From the NCBI RefSeq assembly GCF_030272615.1, contig NC_081405.1, positions 650,394,920 to 650,458,919 on the forward strand: a stretch of DNA of 64,000 nucleotides, written 5' to 3'. Below are positions 46,719 through 58,735 of the stretch, piece after piece. Source of the stretch: Cryptomeria japonica (taxonomy: Eukaryota > Streptophyta > Pinopsida > Cupressales > Cupressaceae). Both the position numbers and the translations under genes were made by a program. Every line of letters starts with the position of its first letter. Position 1 is the stretch's first letter. Under the pieces are notes generated by a model. That model did not search any database. It was not told the DNA's origin and saw only the letters and a list, made by a program, of their open reading frames with translations.

Positions 46719-49384
46719 AAAAAATTTACATATAACTCCTTCAAGAACCTACACAAATCTTGACACTGAATTCTTTTCATTTACTCTGTAAATGACTTTA
46801 CAGCTTGCTCACTTCACCTAGACTCGCTACTGGAACTAGACAAGGAAACTCAAAGGAACTAGAAATTCTGAACCAATCTAATGGCCTTGATTTCCCTTTT
46901 TATAGAAGAAAAGAGAGAAACAAGCTTCAAGCCAAAATACACATGTCAATAGCTGAGTTAGTCTCAACAATTAGGCCTAAAAGGCCATATGCGATTTTGT
47001 TACAAAAATATTTTATATCCATGTGCTGGCACCCATGAATCAAAATTTTCAACTAAAAAATTGGTAGCAGAAAAACTGCTTGAGTCTTGTCATTATCACC
47101 TTGATGCCTTCAGATGGAGTGTGAGATGTTACATTATGTCCAACAAAGTGTTTCCCTTCTTGAAAGAGATACTCGGTCCCGGAAAGAAGAAAAGTCGCCT
47201 AAATTAGAAGAGGAGCTCGAGCCTTCATGCCCAAGATTAGAGAAAATGGAAGGGGAAACCTAAGGGGAAACATGATATGTTGCGGAGGGGTCACAACTTC
47301 CATGCAGTCACAAAGATGACTAGTTGTCACTCCCCACACAAACAAATCCTTCTTTCAATCTTTTGCGGGCTCCTTCTTTAAACCCCCTTCCATCTAGTGA
47401 CAGAGTAGAAGCAGAGGATGTGCCATGCATGGCCTTTCTTTATAATAAAAGGCTTTCATGCCCCCTCTGACAATCCTTCTCACTTTCACAACCCCTCTGA
47501 CAATAAACACAATCACACAGGATAAAAACACCCATCTGGTATCACAGAGCAAACATCAACTCCATGCACAATCTTGCTCAAACATCATCTTCCTTGTCAA
47601 GGAAAGAATTGCTCTTAGGAAATGAAAAGTCTTAGTTTCTCTTCAACCAATTTATTCACCACCCTATTTTATTTATAATAAAAAACACTTCATCTGGTGT
47701 TGTTCATTCACATGAAAAATCATCAGTTTGGTGCTTTCAACTCAACTTGCCAACTATGGATTCTAGAAATCATGCCTATCAAATCCACTACCTCCTGCTA
47801 AGCCTCATCTTATGTGAATGATTTTATTTTGATCTTGTTCCTCCTTGATTGTACAAATTCTACTTTAGAATCCCTGACAACAAGCAACCTCTAATTTCTC
47901 AGAGAAATCTGCGATCTTCCATCTCTAACTTAGAAGCTATCAAATCCTTTCATGCCTCTGAAAATGTCATCCTTGCTTGTCTAATCAATCTTGACTCAGT
48001 AGAAACCTTCAAAATAGTCCCTCAAGAATGAGTCGACATCCAAGTGTCCTGACTTGTCACTATCCTGTTCCATGTCGACAATCCTACATTTTGTTTGTTC
48101 TAACTTTCCCCCACGAGTGACAAATAATACTTTTGATTACCTTTTAAAAATAAGTTTGGAATTCTACTGTAGATCTTGCCCATCCTGGTGAATCAAATGA
48201 TCACTAATGGTCAATCTGGCATTGACCTTCCATCATGGCTTGTGGACCTATTAAATATGTCACGTAGCAGTGCCATATCATCTCCTAGCCTAACACTATT
48301 AGCGACCCCACCGTTGGTCTTCTTGGTCAGTCTAGGATACGTGGCATCATCTCATGATGTCGCGGTCCATAAACTTATCAGATCTTCCTTCATGGGGTTA
48401 TGAGGGCCATTAGATATGTTTGCACTTTATCTTCCAACCATAGTGCCTGCCAACCTTTGCAAATTAAAAGTCGAGCACCTTTTCACCCAGATTATAACAT
48501 CATCATCCATTGAAACATGTACAAATTGATGGGGTCCTTAGTAGTCTAACCTCTACCTCTTGAGAACTGGTAATATGAGGATTTTGAATAGTCAAACCAC
48601 CAACTCACGCTTCTCCATCAAGGACACATGGCATCATCTCATGATGTTGCGGTCTTTATCTCCCTTACATTTTCATCCATGAGGTTGCGCAAACCATAGG
48701 ATCTATTCATGATTTAACACATGATCACTGATAAAATTACATAATACTTTAGACTTTAGGAAAATTTAGGCTCTAGTAGAAAATATTAAAAAGGAACCGC
48801 CTACGGTAAATTTACATGCAACTTAGGAAAAACCATAAAAGGACTAACCAAACATGACTTAATAATTAGGAAAAGAAAATGGCCCTGCCAATGATAACCA
48901 ACCCTTTTCTCTAAGCAGAAAAAGGTAACATCGAAATATAACAAGCTTATGGTTTTTCTTTTACAAGACTTAATCGGAAATTCATAAACCCTCAAACCTA
49001 AATCTTGAACCTTGACAGAGGGCAAAATAAATCCAGAATGACCAATATTTTGACTCAAGCATGAAAATTTTTGTGCAGTCATTTTTAGGAATATCAGTGG
49101 CTCTAGTTGGGGGTGTTCATTTTATAAGAATGAAGCAAGGATCAAGAATCTTTCGTGAAATAGACCATTGTAGAGCACACCAAAAATAAGTAACCTAGAC
49201 ATGGCAACTTCAAAAGAAAGGAAACTATACTACTTATATACAAAACCTAACTAATGCTCATGGATAATAACTACTTTAAGAAAAATAGAGCTTCAAAAAT
49301 TATCCATGAACAAGAAATTCAAGAGGAAAATGATAACTATTCCATTGGGCATAGAGTCAGAAAAGATCACTCTACCCCAAGTAG
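46719..49384. other. Unassigned region, possibly 3' part of the minus-strand gag-like element
   Basis: No family is recognised. A 93-aa minus frame (49082-48801) has no known motif. It may be the non-coding 3' end and LTR of the element carrying the gag-like gene to its right, but no LTR end was found. A diverged direct repeat lies at 48330-48680. Confidence 0.35.
48335..48700. repeat. Diverged direct repeat, about 290 bp apart
   Basis: GGCATCATCTCATGATGT with flanking sequence occurs at about 48342 and again at about 48630. Each copy is followed at a similar distance by a related TTCATGGGGTTATG or CCATGAGGTTGCG word. Confidence 0.55.
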
Positions 49385-50792
49385 CTTGTGGCCTGAAGGT
49401 GAAACCACATGTGATGGCACAAGGCCATCTGAAAATCAATCAATGTTTCTCTCGGTCAATATGTAGTTATGATCGCATTGCATCTTGAACAATCTATGGA
49501 TATCATTGTCATATATTTGTCCATGACCAACAAGTTCTTCATCCTTCAGCATGTCATAAAAACCCTTTATCTTAGTACATCTTTCACTAATCTAAACTTT
49601 ATCACCAAGCATTTCTTGAAACAAATAATACCCATGCTTAGTATCTAAAACCACAACATGTCGAAAACAACATTCATCAAGCTTTATGATATCCTCATCA
49701 AACTAAAGAGGGAAGTAAAACACTTCATACTCTGTTCTACAACTGGCACCATGAAAATTGGTCTCTTCATTTGTTAGAACCTCCATAACATATTCATCAT
49801 TGAAAAACTCTTGCAAACATAATACAAACTCATTACAAATGCCAAAGGGAATGCTCTCATATGCTGGTCCATCCAACATTACAATTGATTAACAAATATC
49901 CATATCTAAACAGTCAACATTTGAAAACCATTATAATTTACTCATGTCTTCCATTGACATAGTCAGTAATTCTTGATCAACATTTTGCACACTCTGGTCA
50001 CTATATGATGAAAAGGCATCATTATTCATCTTCTTAATAAAACTATCCTTATGTGCAACAAAAGGTTCCAAATTTGACTTCAAATTATCATGTGGAGAAA
50101 CAAGGCAGTAATATTATTCATCCACTTCACAACCTTGGATGATGTCAATGAACTCCACACTCTCATATTCAATGTCAACACTTGTAACATCAGAAAGAAA
50201 ATCACCCTCATATTCACTAGTTACAAATGTTTCTAAATCAGATTTAAAGAAATCATTAGGATAACAGGTTTCATCACAACCTATTTCATCTTCTTCACTT
50301 CCCAATTCTTCATATGAAGCAGACTCTTTGCACAAAGCAGACTCACCATATGGCTAATCAATAGAATTATCTGATGTAACCTCCTTAATATTTATAATTT
50401 TTTTATTCTCTTCATGCATAGTTGTTTGTAATGGAACAATGGGTATACAACTATTCAAAACATTATTTTCAAGGACACATACCTCAACAAAAACTTCATG
50501 CACATTACTTTGGATGAATTCATGTGGCATAGATACAAGTTGCAACATACTTTCCTTATTTGAACACTCCATGCAACTTTATATCTCAAGAGCATTATCA
50601 ACAAAAAATGGGGGCACCTCATCATTCAAATTTTTATTATCACATATGACTGATTTCTGAGAGAAAGCATTCATATCATTGAAATCTTGCATACTAGAAT
50701 TGTCTTCATCAGATGTACAACTTTCCAATTATTCATAAATGCTATTAGATTCATCTGAACCATAAGACTGCATGCAAATCTCTTGTAGGATC

Positions 50793-51856
50793 TGATGGAC
50801 TTGAAAAGCACTGAGAGGGGGGGTGAATCAGTGACACCAAATAAAATACTAATTCAACCACCAACTGGTAGATGAACTTAACCAAGCATTTAAACAAAAT
50901 GCATGCTATCCAAAATGATATAACAACATCCACAAAAAGTAAAGCATCCACCATAACACAAGTTTATATACGTGGAAATCCCAAATAGGTAAAAACCATG
51001 GTCAGATTGAACTCACAAGTTAACTATCTATAGTAATAGATAACTGATCAGTTAAGGTCTTACGAAGTGCTCTGCTAGGAGCAAATCTTGTTAGAGATCC
51101 CAAGCTTGATTAGAGGCTTATACCCTATTAAGAGTACTACCCTGTTAGGAGTAACTTCGTTGGAGGATTTGAGAATCCAAACTAATGGATCATCTTGTTA
51201 GAGGATTAGAAAACAACAAGAATGGTTTGATCTATTCTGAGTAGCACAATATTTGCTTGATCAGATCATTCTAAGTACATTCAACACTGCTCTTCATCTT
51301 AGCACTTATCGCTCTTCAACAAAAAACTTTCACTCTTTATGCATATCAGTATTTGCATAACATCATTCCCTATTACTATTAGTTTCAAATGATTCACTAA
51401 GATGTCTTAATATAGACATTCAAATCTTATGTCGGCCTAAGGAAATCAAAACACAATTTCCTAGGTGCAGTGTATCTAGACAAGTAATCATAACTCATCA
51501 CAAAAATGATCCCCAAAAAGTGGGTGTTGGTAACTCATCACAAAATTAGATACCGATTAGAACAGTCAATACCGGTTGGAACAAAACATGTGATCCGTTA
51601 TCCTGGAATCTTCCACTTGATCTCCATTTTCATCTTCATCTTCATTTTGATGCCGACTTAGAGTAGCCACAGGTTGTTTATTATGCACATACCAATTGAC
51701 ACAGAGTATCGGTTAGAGATAAACCTTAAACATACCGGTTGATAGTGTAAACCAATTGAAGTTATACTGGTAGTAAATGTAATCATATGTGTGTGTGAGA
51801 GTGTTTCATCAATGACAACAAGTGATGAATACATTACAATAATCATCAAGCCAACA
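50793..51856 (-). mobile_element. 3' LTR of element C (1,064 bp)
   Basis: On the plus strand it begins TGATGGACTTGAAAAGCACTG and ends CATCAAGCCAACA. It lacks a block of about 60 bp present in the 5' LTR near 61680-61750. Confidence 0.9.
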
Positions 51857-51870
51857 ATCTCCCCCTTTGG
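51857..51870 (-). other. Polypurine tract of element C
   Basis: The minus strand reads CCAAAGGGGGAGAT. Additional tracts on the same strand lie at about 51954, 51972 and 52031 (AAAGGGGAG or TAAGGGGGAG). Confidence 0.75.
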
Positions 51871-52131
51871 CATTGATGGCAAACTTAGAAATTTTTTAGA
51901 GTAATACAATACCGCTAAGTGTGCATACACAACATATTCACACATGTGCTCATACTCCCCTTTAATGCAACACTCCCCCTTAATGCATGAATAAATACAA
52001 AATTTTCAAAAACACGCATACATATTATTACTCCCCTTTCAAAACAATGCCAAAATGAAAAAGTAAAATATATACATGTATATACAAAATTTGTATCAAA
52101 GTGTTCAGCATATATTACAACTTAAAAAATT

Positions 52132-55100
52132 TCATGCATTGGCTAATCTCATAAAAATGTCATTGAAGTTCTACTTCATCAGTGATAAAGCATTTTCCCA
52201 TGATTCTAGTATGTTAGCAGTATACTCAAATGTAGACATCAACTGGGAATGGAGTTCTTCCATTGAGTCTAACATGCAGGTTTCAGGAGTAGCAAGAATA
52301 GCTTCTACATTGGAGTGGGCTCTCTGAAGAATGTCGACCTATAATTTAAGCAGACTCTTGAGATCTTGTAGATATCGGAGTCTCTTAGCTTTCTCATTAT
52401 CATTCATGTTCAATCTCTCATTATCATTCATGTTCAATCTATCATACAAATCATCTACAGACCAGTTAAAGGCATGAATGGAGTCCTGGAGTGGGACATA
52501 TGTCTTGCATAACCTTTCCATTTCTTCCTCGGTCTCAATTTGAAACTTAGAAATGTCAGAATAAAAGAAAGAAACATTAGAGGTAGAGGCAAGATACTTT
52601 CCTCCATATTTAATAGCTTTCTTCAACAAACATCCATTATTAGATAGAGCCATTTTGCCACTTTCAATGTTCTTTGCCAGTTTATCTCCATATTTCTTCT
52701 TGTGGCTCTTCTAAGCAAACATTTGAGTAGCATCTTCAAATGACTTGATTTGATCAGATGCATCTGCAACTAACTGACCAAGTTTGCTAATAGGTGTAGG
52801 AAGATGTGCAACAGTTGTTTCCAGTAGTAAACCAAACAAAATTTCTACTGCATTCTAGATTGTCTCTGCTTCAATCCTTTTCTCTTTCAGTCTCTTCTTG
52901 TGCACTCTAGATTGCATAACATTAGCAATCTTCATCACTTCTGATGTGCTCAAAGTGTTCATGTCAATGGGTCCTAAAATACTTAAAGAATCATCATCAT
53001 CATCATCTTCAAGTAGTTTCTGCTTCGCCAGTTTAGGGGGTACACTCTTAATGATAGCTCTCTCTGTGTTCTGCTCTATTGTCTCTCTAGGTAGCTGAGT
53101 GACAATTTTCTCAGTAGAATCCTTTCAATGACCGGTGGAGATTGGGGTTTCTCCAGTTGTTCTATTGTCAGTTCATTGTTCACTATTAGTTGAACAGTCA
53201 GTTGATCAACTAATGTAACCTGTACTTCAGTGATTGTAGGAGGCTCCATATCTAGTGCAGTGATGTCTCCAGATAGGTCTACTGTATTCTGATCATCGTC
53301 ATCAACAAGAATAATGGAATCATCCTTCTTCTTGATTGGATTGACCAATCTCCTCTTCATCCATTTCCGATCGAGGAACATCATTTGTAGTATTATCCTT
53401 ATTTCTAGAGTGGACGACTTCTTCCCTCTTTTTGATTACATAGGCTAGTTGATGTGTCTCAATCTCAACAACTGCCCTTTTTGCATTAAGAAGCTTCAAT
53501 ATTCTCATTTTAAAATCAAAATATACTTTGTATTGCTCAACTAAAGCACTAATTCCATTCGATGATAAATTGGGAAAATATTGTACAAATATTTCATCAA
53601 TAATCTTCTTTTCCAATTGAATTGCTTCCTCCCATTTATCTAAAAGATTATTATACAAAGAGATTGAAATATCCTTTTCCAAGTCATGCGGAAATCTATT
53701 GTAATGACCTAAATAAGTTATTACCTGTTAGATTACTTGCTTCTACTCATCTTCAGTGAAAGAATCAAAATATTCTTTGAGATTGTCAAACCTATTTCAT
53801 CCTAATGTCTTCATTGTTCTCTCAAAAACTATGCCAGGTTTGTAGGTAGCAATATCTATAGGTGTAGTTGCCTTCGGTACTACCTTTACCTTCTTGGGTG
53901 TTCTGCCAGTTGCTTTTTCCCTCTTTGGTTCTTCTTCAGAATCTATACCATTAGACTCTGGTTGCAAAATCAATTTCTGATTTCTCTTCTTTGGTGCACT
54001 CTCCTTCTTTACATATACTTTAGGTGACAGTTCCTTTTTGGTTAGGACACTCTGAGTCACCCTTGTGGTCTTTTTCACAAGATACTTTTCATCAAACTTC
54101 TTTTTCTTTCCTTTCACATTAGCTATAGGTACAATACCAGTTTCTATTGGTGCAACTTGGACTACCACAATGTCCAATTTCGCCTATTGTTTATCTTTAG
54201 GCGATGCTAACAGGGTATTAGCATAGCTGACCAATAAATCATGATTAACCTCATAACTCATATCTTCCATATCTTCCTCTCTAGGTTCAATTGCTTAAAT
54301 CAAGCAAAAGTCAGTGGTAACAGTGAAGACTATGTCTTTTTCAAAGTGTTTTACCACATCTTCAAGTAATCTCATTCTTTCACAATAGCTGAAAAAGTAT
54401 TCTTCACAACCTTAATGTTGTTCTTGATCTATGCATTGACCGGTAGGTCTTTGGACCATTCAATATCTCCAATACCTGCTAGGAAGTTCCGAAAATAGAA
54501 AAATAACCTGGATAATAGTTGACCATATTTGAACTTTTGTGTGTTGTCCTTCTTAATGGATTGCAAATTTTGAAATAATTGCACTCTGATGGCTTCACAG
54601 ATATCATAATTTGCATTATCAACAATCATTTTATGTGTTGTGTGAATTGCTGCAGATGGAACACTGTTAAGTCTACTGGAGTAAAATACCCGGTAGCATA
54701 TCACCATTGCTGCTAGTTTCACTGTAGGGTCTCTAATATTGTTGATAGAAAAAGAACGCTTATCAGATGTAGAACCAGTTAATTTTAAAATAGTATCCTT
54801 TGAAATTCTTCTTAGCACAGGAATTTCACCAATTGAGAAATAACCCGTTACAGCCTGAATAGCTTCCTTGGTTATTGTATGAGACCTTTCCAAATACATA
54901 TTATCTCTGTGGACTCTACTCAAAATGATTCTTATGTGTTCTTCCTCAAAATATTCAAGAAAGTAGGTGGCATTATGAAAACCTTTTTAAAAAACCCTAA
55001 CATATTTTCTTTCAATCTTTCTATTCTTATCACAGAGTGATTTCAACTTTGTATAAATGTGTAGAGTTCCTAAATCTTCTATCTTGCAATCTATATAGCT

Positions 55101-55238
55101 GGACAAGTCACCTTTGACCACAACACCATTCGAGATTTACGACAATGCACTATAAGACATAATTTGGTTTGCCTTTAGAGATTCCTTAGGCTCAGCAGTG
55201 ATCATCAACCTCTCTACAGACCCAGAAGTAGATGTCAT
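52132..55238 (-). pseudogene. ORF2 of element C: large protein of unknown function
   Basis: The ATG at 55238 (MTSTSGSVERL) opens a frame of about 1,030 codons with several stops and at least two frameshifts, ending near 52132. Block 1 (54950-54480) has RSHTITKEAIQAVTGYF, STSDKRSFSINN, LNSVPSAAIHTTHKMIVDN and KFKYGQLLSRLFFYFRNF. A basic linker (54100-53840) is rich in Lys and Pro. Block 2 (53680-53450) has LYNNLLDKWEEAIQLEKK, FVQYFPNLSSNG and RILKLLNAKRAVVEIE. An acidic segment follows (DDSIILVDDDD), then a C-terminal helical part. A perfect 24-bp tandem duplication at 52395-52442 repeats the residues RLNMNDNE. Blocks 1 and 2 match elements A and B. Confidence 0.72.
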
Positions 55239-55678
55239 TCTAGATAAACAAGTTTCAAAGCAGTATACTCAAAGAAATACCTTGTTTCTTGCACGTCACT
55301 CTGTTTCCCGGTTGAAATGCCCAAATGCACACCCGTTCGCCTCTCTACAACTTTCAATTCAACTTAATTTCTCTAATCACAAAGCAATTCACCAATTGAC
55401 AACAAGACAATCTTATTCGGCTCTATAATCGCTTCAAATTTCTTTCTCGAAAGAGTTAGGATAAAAGTAAAACTTGCTTTTATCCCTTTTTACCAACTAT
55501 AATAAATGCTTGCACTTTAGGTTACAAACCCTAATTTCACTGCTTAAGTGAAATACTAGTTGATAACACGTCAACAAAAAGTCACCAAAATTCAAGATTT
55601 AAAAATTCTTTCCCGCTCATTTTACAAGGGGTTCGGAGATGTTTACCGTTAAGCTCCCCTTAGCCATGCTAAACAGGC

Positions 55679-56858
55679 TTAAGTCACCAGTGTTGGGTTC
55701 TCTTCACTAGGTGAAGGAACAGTTTCTTCTCCAGGTGAGTCATCACCTTTCTTTTTCCAAATCTGATTCATATCTTCTCTGGTTTCCTCAACATCAACTT
55801 TCTACTTGCCTTTCTGATCCTTGAAGGAGTTGACCAGTCAACTATTTCTTGATCTACAAAACTTTGCTAAGTTCCCGATTTGTTGCAGTGGTAATAGACC
55901 ATACCAAATGATCTCCAGGGTCATGCATTTCCTCTTCCTATTCTTCTTCTACAGTTCATAGCCACATGACCAAAGTTATTACAGAAGGTGCAAATAACTT
56001 TTGTTACATTTTCCATCTTGAATGGACTAAACCGGTTGCCATAGGGTCTTTGCTAGTTCAGATTTACCCGGTTATCAAAGTTCCTTATCCAGTCACCATT
56101 TGGTCTAGGATGCATGTGTGGTATAGGATTTTTTGATCCATATCTACACTCAACATGTTTATGCCCATACATTCCACATGTGTAGCAATGACCTTCAAAC
56201 TTTCTAGACACATACCTAACATTAATGTTGTAATTTGCATTTCTATTAGGTTTGTTTGTATAGACATTTGTAGTATGACCAAGCTTATGACAAACAAAGC
56301 AAAAATGTTTAAAAACCTTCTTACCAGTAGTTTTGTTCTTTGTACCATTGCTCTTTGTACTGGAGGATTCACCTTTTTCAGTTGTATGAAAACCAAGCCG
56401 AGAGATATCACCCTTCATTCTCTATGATTGAATTTTTTCTTCCAGCATGGTAGAACTTTTGAAAAACTTCTCCAATTTCTCATTGGCTTCAATAAGCTTT
56501 TTGACAAGATCTTCATTATACTTAGACAGGTTCGCTTTTAGAGATGTTGCCAACTCAAGATCTAGCTTTAGGTTCTCCTTCTCTTCTATTTCAGCAATCA
56601 AGTTCTCATGCATAGTGTCTTTTTCCCATTTGATCTGTATAATCTCTTTATCTCTTACCTTGATAATATCTTTAGCAGCTCTTCTGGCTTCCAGTTCCTG
56701 ACTCATGCGGATAATGAGACCTTCTAGCTCTCTCCTTAGATTCAGTTTCTCACCGTTCAACTTTTCAACTTCTCTTGCTAAAGATTCAATATTGGCTTCA
56801 TCTGAAGAACTATTATCAGATCTTTCTAACAGTTTTTCAAATTGTTGTTCACCAAAAG
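55679..56858 (-). pseudogene. ORF1 of element C: coiled coil plus CCHC knuckles (gag-like)
   Basis: The minus frame, open from the insert boundary at 56858, encodes a Glu/Lys-rich coiled coil (SDNSSSDEANIESLAREVEK onward), then knuckle units. CFVCHKLGHTTNVY (last Cys lost) is near 56310, CYTCGMYGHKHVEC near 56185, CTFCNNFGHVAMNC near 55985, and a fourth, frameshifted one (YHCNKSG) near 55880. An acidic tail ends at a TAA at 55679. Stops occur near 56419 and 56053. The N-terminal part continues on the far side of the insert (61094-61215), where the minus strand encodes another coiled-coil stretch with ARxNEVESLRSKLK. The number and spacing of knuckles match element A ORF1. Confidence 0.75.
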
Positions 56859-58340
56859 TGATAACCCAAGTATACCTACAAATCTATCTATGAGATAGCC
56901 AATCTCAATCAATGAAACACCTTAGGGCTTGGACAACATGACAAGGATATGAATCCTTCTACTCTTCAGGCTCTGCAAAACCTAGGCGGGTATACCTTTG
57001 ATGCATTTAATCAGACCTATTACACACAAGACTGCATAAATCAAAAGCAGATGGATCTCAAAAGGTTCAAAAACTAAGAGATAACTACAGATGGGCTAGA
57101 TCCACACTTGCAACTCAACATTTTGAATCATGAGATGGAGGGACACTTCCACATAACATAAAATATAAAAAGATATCCTGATTTTGGATTTTTAAATGGT
57201 GTTTTGACAACCTTTAAATATTACAAGAGACAAGTGCCTTATCTAGGCCACAGAGTCATGCATAAAACTAGAAGAGAAATCTCAGATGCAAGTTCTTTTC
57301 AACATTAAATTTTCATGTATCAATGCCTTACATTAATACAATCCTCTGCTCTGTCACAAAACCATACTTATATGTAGATATCCAATATGCATTCAAAATC
57401 ATTAATGCTGGGTTTTAGGATTTAAATCCTTCCTTGAAAAATACCCAAAAGACAACATTACACTCTTAGAGGAATCTAAAAGAGACAACTCAAATTATCC
57501 TTGATAATATGAAATTATATGAATCTAAGTACATTTTGGAGACAATTTCATGGAAACTCACACATGCCTTGCATATGTGTGAACCTGCAAACTGAAACTA
57601 AACCTACAGTAAAGACAACAATGAAAACACATAGACGAGCACACTGTCATTTGCATTGATAAAAGGATGCCATCACTAGAACCTGCAATTTTGGATTTCT
57701 CCCTTGGAGCAAATCTCTCAAAAACTGGAACCCCTACAACTGAGAAGAATTTGGAATAAGAAGGAGAGGGAAGAGAATCAAATCTACAACAGAAAATTGC
57801 CAAGTGTCTCCCCTCTAACTGAATTTTGTTCCCATGTATACTGCTTCCAAAATATCCCACATTTGTCAAAATTAACCTCATAATCAGATTCCTCACTCCG
57901 AGAGCTTTCCGAAAATATATAACACTTTATACCTTGGCCAAAAATTGAGTACTGGGCGAATTAATTCCCCAATGTGCACCATCATTTAAATTTTTCATTT
58001 ATTAATATAGTTTAAACTATATAATAAACAATTTTAATTTTAACTTTTTGCCTCTAATGTGCCCTGATGCCTTGCCATGTGGCGGCCTCCGATTGGTCAA
58101 TGGGGTTGACCAGATGCCACCTGGGATGACACCTCATCCTTTGCCACCTGTCGGCCACGTCACCACCACCTCATCGAGACCCGCCTGCTGGACATCTGAC
58201 TGTACCCACCACCTGGCTTTCGCAACTTCGCTGGTTTTAAACTACGTGCAACTTCCTTTTGCGAAATAGCGTGCACTGTTGATCCATCTCGAACTTGCTC
58301 ACTAGTTAACCCGACCTTTCTCTGCAAAATTTTGCTTGTC

Positions 58341-58440
58341 TACCTCGGGAAGCATGCCTGCGTGGGGTCCACCTGGTCACCACTTAGTCATCTCCTCTGT
58401 CACCTCAGGAAGCATGCTCGTGCATGGGCCCACCTTGGGT
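58341..58440. repeat. Diverged direct repeat in the GC-rich part of the insert
   Basis: ACCTCRGGAAGCATGC followed by a GTGNRTGGGNCCACC-like word occurs at about 58343 and 58403, 60 bases apart. Confidence 0.6.
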
Positions 58441-58683
58441 GCCCATAGGCACCTTGTGTCAAAAGCCTTTATGGCTTAGACATGTTACTACAGTAAGGAT
58501 TTGCTTATAAACATTAAAATATCTCACTTCCCAGCGAATGTGGGATAATTCATTATTGCCTGTAGCTTCAATTTTAAGCTTTCCCTGAGTGCTTTCATGG
58601 TGATTTTTTTATTTGCCTGGAATTCAATGATCTTTCTTCTTAACCACGTCATACTGGGATATATTATCAACTCACAACACTTA

Positions 58684-58735
58684 GAGGATGCTGGAGTTCG
58701 TGGAGTTTAGAAGATGCTGGAGTTTGTGGAGTTTG
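58684..58735. repeat. 26-bp tandem duplication
   Basis: Two copies of a GATGCTGGAGTTYGTGGAG unit lie head to tail (58684-58709 and 58710-58735), differing at a few positions. Confidence 0.75.

Noticed and set aside
56155-56893. Plus-strand frames of 84-90 aa
   Set aside because: They are antisense to the coiled coil and zinc-knuckle gene of element C.
58048-58269. GC-rich open frame as a host exon or promoter CpG island
   Set aside because: No splice-compatible neighbours, no known protein motif, and it lies within the unidentified insert. Composition alone is not enough.
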